Source: Adiantum capillus-veneris
Taxonomy: Eukaryota > Streptophyta > Polypodiopsida > Polypodiales > Pteridaceae
Direction: 5' to 3'
DNA length: 64,000 bases
Assembly (NCBI GenBank): GCA_014529385.2
Contig: CM043958.1
Coordinates: 89,234,025 to 89,298,024, forward strand
In this document: positions 1 through 11,539 of the stretch, one piece after another
Layout: every line of letters starts with the position of its first letter
Numbering within the stretch: position 1 is the first letter of the stretch
Made by a program: the position numbers and the translations under genes
Notes under the pieces: generated by a model
The model's database searches: none
What the model saw: the letters and a program-made list of their open reading frames with translations, nothing else
What the model was told of the DNA's origin: nothing

Positions 1-629
1 TGCTCTATTGCCATTCATAACTCTACTCAAAACTTTCTAGTTTTTTAAGCATTAGAGAGATTTTAGACAATCCCCTCATTGAAAGCATCCATGTGGCACT
101 TGCTTTTCCTCTCTCATACATTTGGTCCCCTATACTAAGCAAGGATGAATTTTGTAATGTTCGTTGAATGGCTGACGAGCTCAATGGAATGTAGATGCTT
201 CTGTGCATATTCATATCTCACATAAGGTGATACCCCTTTGCTTTTGTGTGGGGACTTTTGCTTCTTTTTGTTGGAAGTCATCTTTGTGGTTTGGTGTTGT
301 TTTGGGGTGTGTTTGATTTTAGCTCAAACGCTCTAGACCAAGAGTGTAAGTGCGTTTCAACAAAAGGGCGATTCCTTTGAGGACTTAAATTACCCTTTCA
401 TCTACTAAGCTCTTTTTGGTGGATTGGCTACCACTCTCACCCGTTCTAAGGTTTGGTGTTGTTACTGGATGCCATTTTTGTGATAGTAAAGTTAGATGAG
501 GAGTTGAATAAGAAGCTCAAAGTTCTATCTTGTTGGTGCAACTAAGGAAACACATACTACATTTGTTCTCCCATTGAGCCTCTTTCTATAGATTTCCATT
601 CTTTTCTATAGACTACCCTTGTTGCTGTT
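1..629. other. Unassigned sequence at window start
   Basis: I see no domain, long reading frame or repeat boundary that I can support here. It is AT-rich, non-coding in appearance, and ends against an LTR fragment. Confidence 0.5.
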
Positions 630-866
630 ATGCATCATGCATGTGATTGGCCAGGCTTGCAGGGTTCCAATGAGCTTCAAGCATGAGCTGCAAGGGGGGG
701 GCGACCAAAGCAATAAGGGGGGTTGCTTGGGGGTATACTCTCTCACACACACTCTCATTTTTTGAAGTGCAAAGTTCAAGAGCTACATCTCCTTCTCCAA
801 GCCTGCACCAATACTCTTGGATATGGAATTTAAATCCAACCAAGAGCCATGCTTCAATGCTTATGT
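630..866 (+). mobile_element. LTR fragment Z (gypsy A/B family), target of element A
   Basis: The stretch resembles an internal part of the gypsy A and B LTRs: the G-run plus CGACCAA, the (CA)n tract and the block ATCCAACCAAGAGCCATGCTT (split here for length) recur near 1560-1745 and 31165-31375. It stops abruptly at 866, where a new LTR starts with ATGTCATAA. The simplest reading is that gypsy A inserted into an older LTR of the same family. Its continuation was not found in the window. Confidence 0.65.
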
Positions 867-1517
867 CATAAATTTTCTCATATTAAACTAATCATTTAAT
901 GTGGGAGAATAAATGTGAACAAGGGTTAGAATATAGACATGTGCTTATGGATCTGCCTCAACACGGGGCCAAGGTTAAAGGGGTCCAAATGAGAGATGGT
1001 ATGTTAAAGAGAAATGCTACCTACTGGAGCTCAAAGACCTTAGGGTTAGCTTCATTAAAGGCTTCCAAAAGTTAGTGTAAAAAAGTCATTTGACCTTAGG
1101 CAGCTAGGATTGACCTTGAGGTGGGAATCCTACCCAAGCATGAGGTGCTTGTCATGCTTGCTAACTAAGGTGCTTAAGGTGTTTGTGGGAACCTTGCCCA
1201 AGCTTGAGGTGCTTCTCATGCTTAAATGACTAAGGTGCTTGAAGTGTTCAATTCAAACATAATCTCTCAAGAGGCATAAACGATTTTCATGCTTAAATGA
1301 CTAAGGTGCTTGAAGTGTTCAATTCAAACATGATCACTTAAGAAGCATAAAAGACACATGTCAAGATCCTCCCCATTTGGCCCTCATGATGTGCTTGAAT
1401 CCTATTGGATAGTCTTTAAACGGGTCCAAAGATAATTTAGATGCATTAAAATAATTAATTAAACTCTTTCTTTCAAAGAGAAAAAAGAGGACACATGTCC
1501 AAATGATATAATTAAAT

Positions 1518-1549
<32 letters not shown>

Positions 1550-2303
1550 GGGGGGGGGGTGGACCAAGCATGAGAGGAAGTATACTCTCCCCTCCCCCCC
1601 CCCCCCACACACACACACACTCATTGTGTGGAGGTGCAAAGTGCAAGAGCTCCATCTCCTTCTCCAAGCTTGTTGAGAAGTTGAGAGACTTCACCAACAC
1701 TCTTGGCTATGGAATGCAAATCCAACCAAGAGCCATGCTTCAATGCTTAGGCTTTCCATCTTCTTCATCTTCATTGCTATATTGTTATGCTATGCGAAGC
1801 AAGAAGAGTGATGATAAGTGAGGAACTATTTCTTTCTCCTATGAATGATTCTTCTTCCTCTTCCCTACCCTCATTCCTCGCTAGATCTCTCCACCTTCAA
1901 AGGTGTTTGAGGCCTTGGGATTGAGGCTTGGGATAGTTAATTCTTTTTATAAAATTTATGTTATGCTTGTGATGCATGAAGTTTTCCATCTTCATTGCAT
2001 CACCTAAGTCACAAGGAACACAAATATTATTGTACCAAGTCTCTCTTGATGGGAGAATCTATAATATAAACACCTTTTGGAGGGGGGACCGGCTCCAAGT
2101 AAATCCGATCCTCAACTATTGTCATGTTCTCTAATACTCTCTCTTGCAAAAGTATTTTTCATGCCAAGTTAATTGAGTACTATTTTATGTTGCTACCATC
2201 AATTAAGTTCACCCTCTATGTTCTCAAAGTAATCTCTCAAAAATGCTCACTCTAATTCTCTTCATTTCGCTATTCTCAAAGTTCATAGGCCATTTCCATT
2301 ACA
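867..2303 (+). repeat. 5' LTR of gypsy element A
   Basis: The stretch begins with ATGTCATAA, as do three other LTR copies (30292 forward, 4981 and 52619 in reverse), ends ...CCATTACA, and is followed at once by an initiator tRNA-Met primer site. It is about 1.44 kb long. It carries its own microsatellites: (GA)n running into a G-run near 1520-1560 and a C-run with (CA)n near 1590-1620. Sequence between 2050 and 2303 aligns well by eye to 31690-31926 and to the reverse strand of 51565-51800. Confidence 0.8.
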
Positions 2304-2304
2304 T

Positions 2305-2316
2305 TGGTATCAGAGC
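2305..2316 (+). promoter_or_regulatory. Primer binding site of gypsy A (tRNA-iMet)
   Basis: TGGTATCAGAGC directly follows the LTR end. This is the standard plant retroelement primer site, complementary to the 3' end of initiator tRNA-Met. Confidence 0.9.
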
Positions 2317-2673
2317 ATTTGGTTTCTATTTTCTTGCTTAAGAAGAGAGGTCCTTAAGTAGCCTATGAATGGTTGATTTTGTTAATTATATTAGGGTAAG
2401 TGGGATTGTGATCTATTATCGATTTTGTTGAGTCCACTATGTGGGATATGGGGACTTTTTAGACTTTCCTAGGGCTTTACTATTATTGAGCCATAAGAAG
2501 TCCAAAAGGAGCTAGCCCTCAGCAATTTTGCAATATTATACCCACTATACTACTCTCTATAATTAACCAATTCGAGCCGTGGGTGTAGATACTTAAGTGC
2601 TGATTTTCAAAGGCTAAGAGGAGTAGCAACTAAGGTTTTGAATTGCCAAAGAATACACTAAGTACACATAAGT

Positions 2674-3955
2674 ATGATTAGCATGGCTGACAATAACCAA
2701 GAGAGTAGAATGAACATTGATAACTTTGATTTTGCACATGAAGGTGCTAATGATAATGCCCCCATGTTTGTCAATTATCTTAACTTTGTGCTTATGGGAT
2801 TTCCCTTTCTCTCCAAAAGAAGAAAGAGCTTAAGAGGCCTCTTGATGAGACCCTCAAAAGAAGACTCTCTCCCATATGAGAGGAGGAATCCAAAGAAAAA
2901 GAAATCAATGAATCCCTAAGTTCCTCTGAAGATGTGGCTCTACGAAGACGGCGGTCTACGTGATTGCCAACTCCTCCCAAGAGGAAAAAGTCAACATATA
3001 GTCCTTCTCCTTGTCACTCCAAAAGGGAAGAGAAGAAACAAAGGAAGAAAAGAGGTCACCCTCTTCTCCTTCTTCTTCACCTTCCTCCTCTTACGATGAA
3101 AGCTATGGCTATTCTCCTAGAGAATACAAGAGGGGAGGACATCACAAATCATACCTTGCATGGCAAAGGTCTCAAAATCTCAAGACGTTCAAAAAGGGAG
3201 GAAATAGTATCTCCTATGATGGCACCTTTGGTGCCACCGACAAAGTATTGGCCTTCATCCAATAATTTGATGCGACCTTTGGAGACGAGGGCTTCACGAA
3301 ATCCTCCAAGCTATGCCATGTAGCTATGCACTTACAAAAATTGGCTCATCAATGGTAGGGTAGCCTTTGTGGCAATAGTGAAGCCCCAAAGACATGGAAA
3401 ACTCTACGAGTTTTCATCATGAAGCGATTCCTTTGCAAGCGATGCAAAGGACAAAGTACTTACCGAATGGCGTAGTTTGAAGCTTCTGTCCCATGAGTCT
3501 ATTCACAAATATATGGACAAGTTTTAGGATTTACATCTCAAGGCTACTATCTTCCAAAAGATAGTCTTTGCAGAGCAAAAGCAACAATTTCGTGTTGAAG
3601 AAATGGCTGAGTATGTCAACTCCCAACGGCCTCGTTCTATCACCGAAGTAATCCACCACACCATGGTTGCTTCCCGTATCAATTTCCAACAAGGGGCTAG
3701 ATGAAATTTCAAGCCCATGGAAAACAAAGACAAAAGTGATGCAAAGGGAAAAACCAATGCCCAAAATTCTTCCCAAGGCAATTCCAATAACAACAACAAC
3801 AACAACAACAATTGGTGGAAGGAGAAGGAAGTTTACAAAGGTAAAAACAAACTCTCTTTTGAAGACCTTGAAGCTTTTCGCAAGGATCATAAGTGTTTTA
3901 AGTGCGGGGAGCAAGGACATGGCTATCGTTCTTGCCCCAAGATAAATGCCCGCAT
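2674..3955 (+). pseudogene. Gypsy A gag, decayed, cut at the zinc knuckle
   Basis: The gag begins with a MADNNQESR-like start near 2683. It has a basic/Ser-rich linker (2960-3110, in shifting frames), a capsid region (about 3230-3660) and a CCHC zinc knuckle CFKCGEQGHGYRSC near 3895-3935. Several frameshifts and stops break it. The coding sequence ends a few codons past the knuckle, where the 3' LTR of element B begins in opposite orientation. The rest of A gag and pol is at 28627-30291 on the minus strand, separated by the later inversion. By comparison with the copies at 8473-9171 and 55338-55716 this is a chromovirus gag. Confidence 0.85.
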
Positions 3956-4980
3956 TGTCACATTTAATGGCCTAGTAACTTGTGTGTAGCGGAAAATAGA
4001 ATTAGCATAGTGAGCATTTCATTAGAATAGATTGCTAATGAGCATAGCCAAAGTGCTTGGATGGAGAGAGCAACAAAAAGCATAACACCTAGTTAGATAG
4101 GCATGAACAATAGTTCAAAAGAGAGAGAAATTAAGCTATTGACAACAGTTGAGGACTGGATTTACATGGAGCCGGTCCCCCCTCCAAAAGGCTTTCTACT
4201 ATAGGTTTCCCCCATCAAGGGAGACATTTTACAATACAATACTTTGTGTTCCTTCAATAACTTGATGGTGCAATGAAGATGGAAGCTTCAAGTACCATGC
4301 ACACACTTATAAAACACAACATCAATAGGAAGCAGGAAGCAGGCAAGCCATTGGGCTGTTGAATGCTCATTGGACCCCTTGGGAGACTGTCCAATAGTCT
4401 TCTAGAGATCTTATTTCTTATTGGCTCTTTTATTAATTAAGTGTTTTAAACGACTTAAACTAGATTTACTCTAGCCTAATTCTCATTGGTCCACCTCTAT
4501 GGCCATCCAATAGGATTTGAATGCACCTTGTGGGCAATTGGGCTAGGGAGCTGACATGTGTCCACTATGCCCTTTGTGTAAAGGGGCTTGCATGAGAGAG
4601 GAGAGAGAGAGAGAGAGAGAGAGTGTGTTTCTCTCTCATCCCCTACTAAAAGGGCTCGCCCCCTCCTCTTTAGGAGCTTACAAAGACTTTTTGCACACTA
4701 CAAAGCATCCAGTTTTCCTAAGCATTGACCATTGGATGTAACCTTTGAATTTTGGAACCTTAGCATTTTGGAAGTCTTAATGGGCTCAACCTTAGGTCTT
4801 TGAAGCCCATTGCTTGCACATTGCTCTTTTGTAAATGGTCCCCTTTTGGATCCCTACTGTGACCAGTCTGCTAGCCTTACCATTCATCTAGCTTTTTCTC
4901 CCCTGATACTTCCCCATATTAAATGATCAATTTAGCATGAGAAAATCATTAAGGAGAATTAGATATTAGTTATTATGACA
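3956..4980 (-). repeat. 3' LTR of gypsy element B, inserted in A gag
   Basis: In plus orientation the LTR starts TGTCACATTTAATGG and ends TATTATGACA. It matches the LTR at 30293-31926 read in reverse. A purine tract AAGAGAGAGGTAA lies just inside (4981-4993, minus), as expected upstream of a 3' LTR. It lacks about 568 bp present in its partner (30993-31560); the deletion junction near 4323 lies at a 4-bp ATTG direct repeat. A (GA)n array at 4598-4622 occupies the position where the partner has (CA)n. Confidence 0.88.
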
Positions 4981-5380
4981 TTACCTCTCTCTTGAAATCA
5001 TAGTCGTCCTCCACTATGGAGTAGAGAAGATAAATCCTATTCATTAGTCCTTTTTCTAGCACGTAGAGGATCACTATCTTACCCAACGACATCGTTCCAG
5101 AATGGATGACTGCGCTTGAGAGCCTAAGGCTGCCACAAGCATGTATGTGCATGAGTCCTATCAATCTTCCATACTAGAGTGACAAGCTCTACTTGGTGTT
5201 TGGAAGACTTCGTCTCCACAAACTTGATTCTAAGCATGCATACTACTTAACATTTGTGCACAACAAATAAAAAGAGAGTCTTATAAGACAAAAACTTTTT
5301 TCATTTGCTTACTCTAGGTAAGCATTGTAAGCATTGACAAGGTTTAGGTTATCCTTTAATTGTATGCCTTGCATCCATCT
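4981..5380 (-). other. 3' untranslated region of gypsy B with polypurine tract
   Basis: Non-coding sequence lies between the end of pol and the 3' LTR. The same stretch is recognisable next to the E 3' LTR (52620-52930), starting with the shared purine-rich AGAGAGAGGTAA on the minus strand. Confidence 0.7.
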
Positions 5381-5389
5381 AGCATCTTC

Positions 5390-5735
5390 AAAAGGATAAT
5401 TCTTAAACTTAATAAGATACCGTCGGATAGTCTTACCACCTCTTAATACCTTGTCTTCATGTCGGAGAATGGACTTGGGCTGCAACCTCTTAATACCTTG
5501 TCTTCATGTCGGAGAATGGACTTGGGCTGCAACCTCTTAATACCTTGTCTTCATGTCGGAGAATGGTTTTAGTAGGCTCACACGAAAAGCATTGTGTATG
5601 AGACAATGGCTGGGCAACTTGAGTTGATAGGCCATCTCATTGATAGGTCAAAGAATCTGGAAGGGACCATAGTACCTTTTTGCTAACTTAGCATAGTACT
5701 TTTGGTGTACCGTAGGATTCTTGCCCGTGGTGTGC
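5390..5735 (-). pseudogene. Gypsy B chromodomain/integrase C-terminus, scrambled
   Basis: By alignment to element E (52949-53395), this stretch should encode the integrase C-terminus and chromodomain. The segment is disrupted by a tandem repeat of 47-bp units (5439-5567). Since 47 is not a multiple of three the frame is lost. Chromodomains in this retroelement clade are thought to steer integration to particular chromatin. Confidence 0.6.
5439..5567. repeat. 47-bp tandem repeat, about 2.7 copies
   Basis: The unit CCTCTTAATACCTTGTCTTC... restarts at 5439, 5486 and 5533. The copies are nearly identical. Element E has only one copy at the same place. Confidence 0.9.
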
Positions 5736-5736
5736 C

Positions 5737-6660
5737 TTAATCGAGCCTTGGGAAATTTAAGCAAGACCCAATCATTTTCTTTAAAGGCTTGGCTCTTCTG
5801 TGCTTATCAACAACAGCCTTTTGCCTTTGCTGTGAGATAGAGATAGCATCCTTAATCTTTTGGAAAGATTCTTGTAGGTCTCGGCTATACTCATCTGCAG
5901 CGAAGATCTTCCCGTGTACCTTAAGTAGTAGGGGACTTTTGGATCTTCCCTCAATTACCTCAAAAGGTACTTTTTCTATGGAAGTATGTACAATATTATT
6001 GTAGGCATACTCCACTCAGGGTAAGTACTTCTCCCATTGGGACCTTTGATCTACTTCTGTTACATAGGCTTTTAGTATATCAAGAATTTTTAGGTTAGAT
6101 ATTTCACTTTGGCCATCTGTTTGCGGGTGAGAGACCAAAGAGAAGTTTAGCCTTGTCCCTAAATTCTCAAAGAGACCCTTTTAGAAATTACTGGTCATTC
6201 TAGGATCTCTATCCGACACTATGGACATCGGTAAGCCATAGTACTTGAAGGTTTGTGATATGAAGAGGGTTGCCATTTGATGTGCTGTGATAGTCTGTTT
6301 GACAGGTATAAAATGAGCTTGTTTGCTGAACCTATCCACTATCGTCGATATTCCCGTATTTCCATGGATAGACTTAGGCAATCCAAAGATAAAATCCATG
6401 GATATACTCTCCCATGGTGAATTACGGATTGCCAAAGGTTGAAGCAATCTAGGTTGCTTCCCTGTATCAAACTTTGTCTTTTGGCATACCACACTTCATG
6501 GAAAGCCAATAGAAATATGTTTCAACTGAATCCCTCTATGCCCCGCATAAGGAGGAGCATGAGATTCATACATTACTTTCTCATGTAGTGAGTTAGTAAC
6601 GCATAGTCTATTTCCATAGAGAAGATAACCATCTTGTAAAGTGATTGGTTCCTCTTTCTT
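5737..6660 (-). pseudogene. Gypsy B integrase
   Basis: Parts in order on the minus strand: the zinc-binding end with HAPPYAGHRG near 6530-6590; the catalytic core with SMDFIFGLPKS (first Asp) near 6380 and VSDRD (second Asp) near 6210; then the LNFSLVSHPQTDGQSE-type block in another frame (6040-6170); and the EYAYNNIVHTS block with downstream C-terminal region at 5737-6015. Frameshifts or stops separate the blocks, so no functional protein is expected. The integrase core would insert element cDNA in the nucleus. Element E has the same arrangement. Confidence 0.85.
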
Positions 6661-6791
6661 CCCTATTGCAAGGGCTGAAATCACATCTCTAAAATCGGGA
6701 TCAATAGCATACTCATCTATCATAGAAGATAGATCACTGTGAGTTGCTATGGAAACCGCATTCACTCTTGGCCGTCTTGAGAGTGCATCCG

Positions 6792-7148
6792 CTACTTGAT
6801 TATGCTTGCCAACAATGTAGCAATATGAAAATGAATTTGCGAAAGGAAATTTTCCCACCTCATTTGTTTGTCGGAGAGCTTGGTCTGCGTCATGAAGTAC
6901 TTAAGGCTGTGGTGATCCGTTCGCAGAATGAAAGGAGTCCCCAGTAAATAGTGCTTCCACGAGTCTAAGGCATGTAGAACAGCGAGGAGTTCTTTTTCAT
7001 ATATGCCTAGAGCTTTCTCAACACGGTCAAGCCTTTGACTTTCATAGGCTATGGCGTGCCCTTCTTGGAGAAAAACATCTCCAAGGCAATCACCACAAAC
7101 GTCACATTGGACCTCAAATGGCTTTGAGAGATCTGGCAATGTAAGCAC
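6792..7148 (-). pseudogene. Gypsy B RNase H
   Basis: A Ty3-type RNase H segment follows the reverse transcriptase: FEVQCDVCGDCLGDVF (first catalytic Asp region), the AYESQRL and YEKELLAVLHAL (Glu) blocks, then the LRTDHHSLKYF (Asp) block. It would degrade the RNA strand of the RNA-DNA hybrid. It is separated from the reverse transcriptase by a stop/frameshift near 7150-7170. Confidence 0.88.
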
Positions 7149-7169
7149 ATGTTGAGAGATAAGCTTTTT

Positions 7170-8003
7170 TTAAGGCTTTCCAAAAGCATTGTTCTCCTTG
7201 GCAGACCATGTATACCTAACGTTTTTCTTTGTTAGGTCATGTAATGGTCCCGCGATTTGTGAGAACTTTTCTATGCAGCGTCTATAGTAAGCACACATAC
7301 ATATAAAGCTTCCTAGTGCATGAAGATTCCTTGGATTAAGCCATCCTTTTATTACCACTAGCTTTGATGGATCCATTTGGATGCCATCTTGAGAGATAAT
7401 GTGACCTAAATATTGAATCTCTTGTAAGAAAAACTCACTTTTCTTTCGGTTGATATAAAGTTTATTCTCTCGTAAGACTTGAAATATCACCTGGAGATGT
7501 TGCTTGTGTTTGTCTAGTGAAGTAGAGTAGATGGTAATATCATCAAAGAACACTCTAGTAAAGGTTCGATGAGGCTTGAATAGCTTTTCCATCAAGCGGT
7601 TGAATGTGGCTGGTGCATTGGTCAAGCCAAAAGGCATGACAATGTATTCGTAAAGACGAAACGCAGTGCAAAATGCGGTCTTTACAATGTCTTGATCAAC
7701 TATCCTTATTTGATGGTAGCCACTTTTCAGGTCAATCCTAGTGAAGTAGGTTGATCCTTGTAGCTTATCAAATAGGTCTTCTACCCGTGGAACTAGAAAC
7801 CTATTTTTGATAGTGATCCTATTTAGTGCTCTATAGTTGACACACATACGATATGTACCGTCTTTCTTTTGCACTAATAACACGGGTGAGCAAAATAAAG
7901 ATGAGCTAGGCCTAACCATGCCCTTCTCAACTAACTCATGCACTCGCCGCATAATGTCCTCTTGTTGAGCTTGAGAAACTCTATAAGGAGGTTTATTAGG
8001 CAT
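7170..8003 (-). pseudogene. Gypsy B reverse transcriptase (best preserved pol part)
   Basis: The 277-codon open segment carries the Ty3/gypsy landmarks: [43 protein letters not shown] (motif A Asp), [16 protein letters not shown], and the palm motif VFFDDI (usually Y/F-x-DD). After these come YLGHIIS and the connection region CAYYRRCIEKFSQIAGPLHDLTKK. It is uninterrupted, unlike its neighbours. It probably belonged to one gag-pol reading unit with the protease upstream (8473-9171). Element A has the same part at 28627-29580; element E has lost it. Confidence 0.9.
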
Positions 8004-8179
8004 TGAACTTCCTGGAAGAAGTTCAATTGAATGGTCATCATTGCTTAGTTTAGGAGGTAATTCACAAGGGATGTCGTCAATAAAAACATCTTTAAATCCC
8101 TTGAGAAAATTGGATAACTCTAGTTCCTTGTGATTGTTTATAATTTCTTTTGCTAAAGCATTAGGTTCATCTTAAGAAT

Positions 8180-9171
8180 CTATAACAAAATCATGTACAC
8201 GGAAATAGAGCTCTTTATTGACTTATTGAAAGTTTGCGTATGTACAATGGGCTTGGTGTTACCCAACTCCTTAGCATCTATGTACATATCTTTTTCCCTG
8301 AACCTAAAGTGGATTTTTCTTTCAAGGAATTTAACATTGGCATCCATGCGATCAAAGCATGGTGCCCTTAGGATTACATCCTCGTGCTTGAGAGGAGAGA
8401 TAAAGAAATCCTCTTTGTCCACATAGCTTTGAACATGGAGCCTCAATTTATCGATTAAGGGAGTGACTGAAGCTACTTGCCACTTGAAAGCACCGTCGGT
8501 GGGTAGGACATCTCCAAATCATAGGCTTGGATGCCTAGCTTGGTGGCCAACTCTGTGGATATGAAATTGTGAGTAGAACCAGGGTCAAAGATAATCAAAG
8601 CATCATGTTCTCTTACCTTTTCCCAAGCATGGCATAGAGGAGATCCTTTGTGGTGAGCTTCCTCTTCTTGAATTTCGACCAAGGTAGCTCTAGGAGGCTC
8701 ATGGCAGGTGTTTTTTTGGGGGCAATCACGATACACATGCCATTGCTCGCCGCATTTGAAACAACGGTTATCCTTGCGATAACACTCAAGATCTTTAGGA
8801 GAGAGTTTGTTTTTGCCTTTGTAAACTCCCTTCTCCTTAGCTTTGTTGTTATTGGAATTTCCCTTAGGAGACTTTTGGACATTGTCCTTCCCCTTAGGCT
8901 CGTTGGAACCCTTATTATCCGCGGGCTTAAGATTTCTCTTAGCCCCTGTTTGGAAATTGATTCGTAAAGCCACCATGGTATGGTGTATGACCGCAGATAT
9001 GGTGCGTGGCATTTGGGAGTTGACATACTCCGTCATATCTTCAATTAAGCCCATACAAAATTGTTGTTTTTGCTCTCCAAAATCCATCTTTTTGAAGACA
9101 ATGGCTTTGAGATGTAAGTCCAAAAACATGTCTACATATTTGTGAATGGATTTGTAGGGAGAGAGCTTCAA
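8180..9171 (-). pseudogene. Gypsy B gag C-terminus, zinc knuckle and aspartic protease
   Basis: Order on the minus strand: the capsid end with KLSPYKSIHKYVDMF near 9150; a basic linker; the CCHC knuckle CFKCGEQWHVYRDC near 8730-8770; then the pepsin-like retroviral protease with IIFDPGSTHNFIS, the D-P-G variant of the D-S/T-G active site, near 8560-8600. The frame then shifts to 8180-8446, the protease/RT linker. Stops separate it from the reverse transcriptase. The protease would mature the gag-pol polyprotein in the virus-like particle. Confidence 0.88.
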
Positions 9172-10047
9172 GCTTCACCATTCAGTGAGTACTTTGTCTT
9201 TGGCATCGGTGGCCAAAAACTGCTTCACGATGGAAGCTCTTAAAGTTTTCCATTGTTCGTGGGGCTTCACCATTTGCCCGTAGTCTAGACCACCATTTCC
9301 TGGCGGACTTTTGAAAATGCATAGCTACATGGCATAGCTTAGAGGACTCTATGAAGCCCTCATCTCCAAACGCGCATCGAATTGTTGGATGAAGACCAAG
9401 ACTTTGTCCGTAGCACCAAAGGTGCCATCGTAGGTAAGGAAAGAGATGTTATTTTCTTCCTCTTTGAACTTCTTGAGGTTGGACAACCTCTTCCACGTGG
9501 CTTAGGATTTCCTTTGGCCTCTTCTTTTTTATGGTTCAAAAGTTGCACCATCGCTTTCTTCAGAAGATGAAGAATTTGAGGAAGATCGGGAAGACGGTGA
9601 CCTCTTTCTTGCCTTTTTATTGCCTTGTTCCTCTTTGTCTGCACCATCACTTTCTTCATAAGAGGAAGAGGATGAAGAAGATGGAGAAGAGGATGACCTC
9701 TTTCTCACCTTTTTCTTCTCTTGTTTTCTGTCATCCCTCTTTGAATTATGGTGTGGACAAGTGTGCGATGGTCTTCTCCGTTTAGGAGGTGATGGAGAGC
9801 GTTTTGCCCGCCGTCTTCCTGGAGCCATCTCCTTCGATGTGGCAGGAGACTCACTTCTTTCTCGTTCTTTTCGTGGGGGCTCTTGGGTTCTCCTTTGGGA
9901 AGGAGATGCATTGTCAAGTAGTAAATTTTTGACACCTTCGTACGGATCCTCTTCTTCTTCCCGAATCGAAGAGAGGCCTCTTTTGGAAGTCTCACAAGGA
10001 GGCTTCCTAGGTACTCTCTCATCATGGTGAGGAGTTTGGACAATCCC
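9172..10047 (-). pseudogene. Gypsy B gag N-terminal and Ser/Arg-rich part
   Basis: The stretch encodes a charged linker rich in KR, Ser runs and acidic blocks (EEEEDPYEG, SSSSSSSYEESDG), then capsid sequence in other frames. Its upstream end is exactly the border of copia C's 3' LTR at 10048. The first bases (minus) are GGGATTGTCC. The reading frame continues from the B gag start at 32345-32520 once copia C is removed and the inversion undone. Confidence 0.8.
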
Positions 10048-10275
10048 TGTTGGAATTAGGGTTGCAGAGAAACGCACATAGCTTGGAGAAGACGAAGGAA
10101 GCTCAAGGCACACAATAGAGAGTGTGTTACTTAGTGTGCAATGGAAAGATAGATAGCCCTAGAGTGATGGGTGTATATATAATGCTCGGGGGGAAAAACC
10201 TCCTAAAGAGGGAAAAAAATGCCCCGGCGGTCCTAGTGTGTTCACACACATCACTACCACATGCATATGGTAACA
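10048..10275 (-). repeat. 3' LTR of copia element C
   Basis: A 228-bp LTR starts TGTTGGAATTAGGG and ends GGTAACA in plus orientation. It is preceded by target duplication ATCCC (10043-10047) and followed on its inner side by a polypurine tract (AGGGGGGATT on the minus strand). It matches the LTR at 32521-32747 (opposite orientation) and that of copia D at 57427-57652. Confidence 0.93.
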
Positions 10276-10349
10276 AATCCCCCCTGGAGTGAGGCGGTGA
10301 ACGAGAGCTGGCACATGAGTAAAGGGAAGTGCCATGCCCTAAGGACATG

Positions 10350-11154
10350 ATCACTCCACAAAGGGGAGTAAGCCCAAAGCTTTGCGGAAAGCTTCAAGCT
10401 TCTCACGAGACAATGCCTTTGTGAAAAGATCTGCAAGGTTGTCCTATGTTGGCACATAAGCCAAGCTGATCTCTCCTCCTGAGAGCCTCTCCCTGACATA
10501 GTGGTAATGCACCTCAATGTGCTTTGTGCGAGCATGAAAAACTGGGTTCCTCGCAACCACCAATGCGCTCTGACTGTCAATGTAGATAGTGTTGGCAGTG
10601 TCCTGTCCAACACCCAAATCATCCATAAGGCGTCTGAGCCATACACACTCAACCGTAGCTTTGAAGACGGCCATGTACTCAGCCTCACAACTCGAAGTGG
10701 CCACAGTAGGTTGCTTCTTGCTCAACCATGATATACATGAACTGCCAAGCATAAAACAAAAACCACTTGTGGACACTCGTGTGTCAAAACAACCAGCCCA
10801 ATCTGAGTTCGAAAAAGCATGTACGTCTGGCGGCAATGATCCCCCCTTGGGATAAAACAAGCCAAGATGTAAAGTGCCACTAAGGTAGCGGAAAATCCTC
10901 TTGACAGCCTGCCAATGCTTAGACCCTGGGCTATGCATAAATCTGCTGACTTGCGAGACTACAAACTGAATATCCAGTCTCGTGTTGCATACATAAATGA
11001 GGCAGCCAACAGCAGTTTGGTAAAGAGTGACATCAGCAGGATCGCCAGCATCATGTAGACTCAACTTCAAACCTGTTTCCATGGGAGTGGCAATAGGTTT
11101 GCAATCCTCAAGTCCAATGTACATAGCAATGTCTCTATGTAACTTTTCTGACAC
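10350..11154 (-). pseudogene. Copia C reverse transcriptase end and RNase H
   Basis: Typical Ty1/copia blocks occur in order: QTAVGCLIYVCNTRLDIQF, SKHWQAVKRIFRYLSGT, FSNSDWAGCFDTRVSTSGF (RNase H Asp), SWLSKKQPTVATSSCEAEY (Glu), LVVARNPVFHARTKHIEVHYH (Asp-bearing end) and LAYVPT. The last part of RNase H toward 10350 is in another frame. The segment continues from 11067-11468 through a frameshift near 11100-11150. The remaining 5' half of this element is at 32521-35304. Confidence 0.9.
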
Positions 11155-11535
11155 AAGGCAATACCACCATCACACTGCTTAAACTGTATACCCAAGTAAT
11201 GATGCAACAGCCCCAAATCTTTCATCTTGAAAGTAGCATTCAAATCAGCCTTAAATTCAGCAATATGTGTCTCGTTTGGTTCAGTGATCAGCAAATCATC
11301 AACATAAAGAACCACAATGAGAAGTAAATCACCCTCACGCTTTACATACAATGTACTTTTTGTTGGACTGCTATGAAAGCCTCGTTTAACCAAATGGGTG
11401 TCAGCTTTCTCATACCAAGCACGAGGAGATTGCTCCAACCCATACAAAGCCTTCTTACATCTGCACACTTTGTCCTCTTGTCCTTTTATGACAAAACCTC
11501 GAGGCTGCGTTACATAAACTTCCTCAAATATGTCA
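11067..11535 (-). pseudogene. Copia C reverse transcriptase palm
   Basis: The segment holds CKKALYGLEQSPRAWYEK and the catalytic box VVLYVDDLLIT (YVDD), followed by FKMKDLGLLHHYLGIQF. It is one of three pieces of the C reverse transcriptase. Upstream (minus) the coding sequence is interrupted at about 11540 by foreign sequence and resumes at about 11900-11947 with GIDYEETFAPT. Confidence 0.9.
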
Positions 11536-11539
11536 CCAT

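Noticed and set aside
2305-2316. Possible tRNA fragment (TGGTATCAGAGC, also at 31929, 32750 and 62633)
   Set aside because: Only 12 bases at LTR borders; these are primer binding sites, not tRNA genes.
7170-8003. Open reverse-transcriptase frame taken as an active, autonomous retrotransposon
   Set aside because: Neighbouring gag, protease, RNase H and integrase are frame-shifted, and the element is split by copia C and the inversion.
10048-10275. Treating the C LTRs at 10048 and 32521 as two separate insertions
   Set aside because: Shared GGGAT duplication and the exact reverse-transcriptase join show one element.
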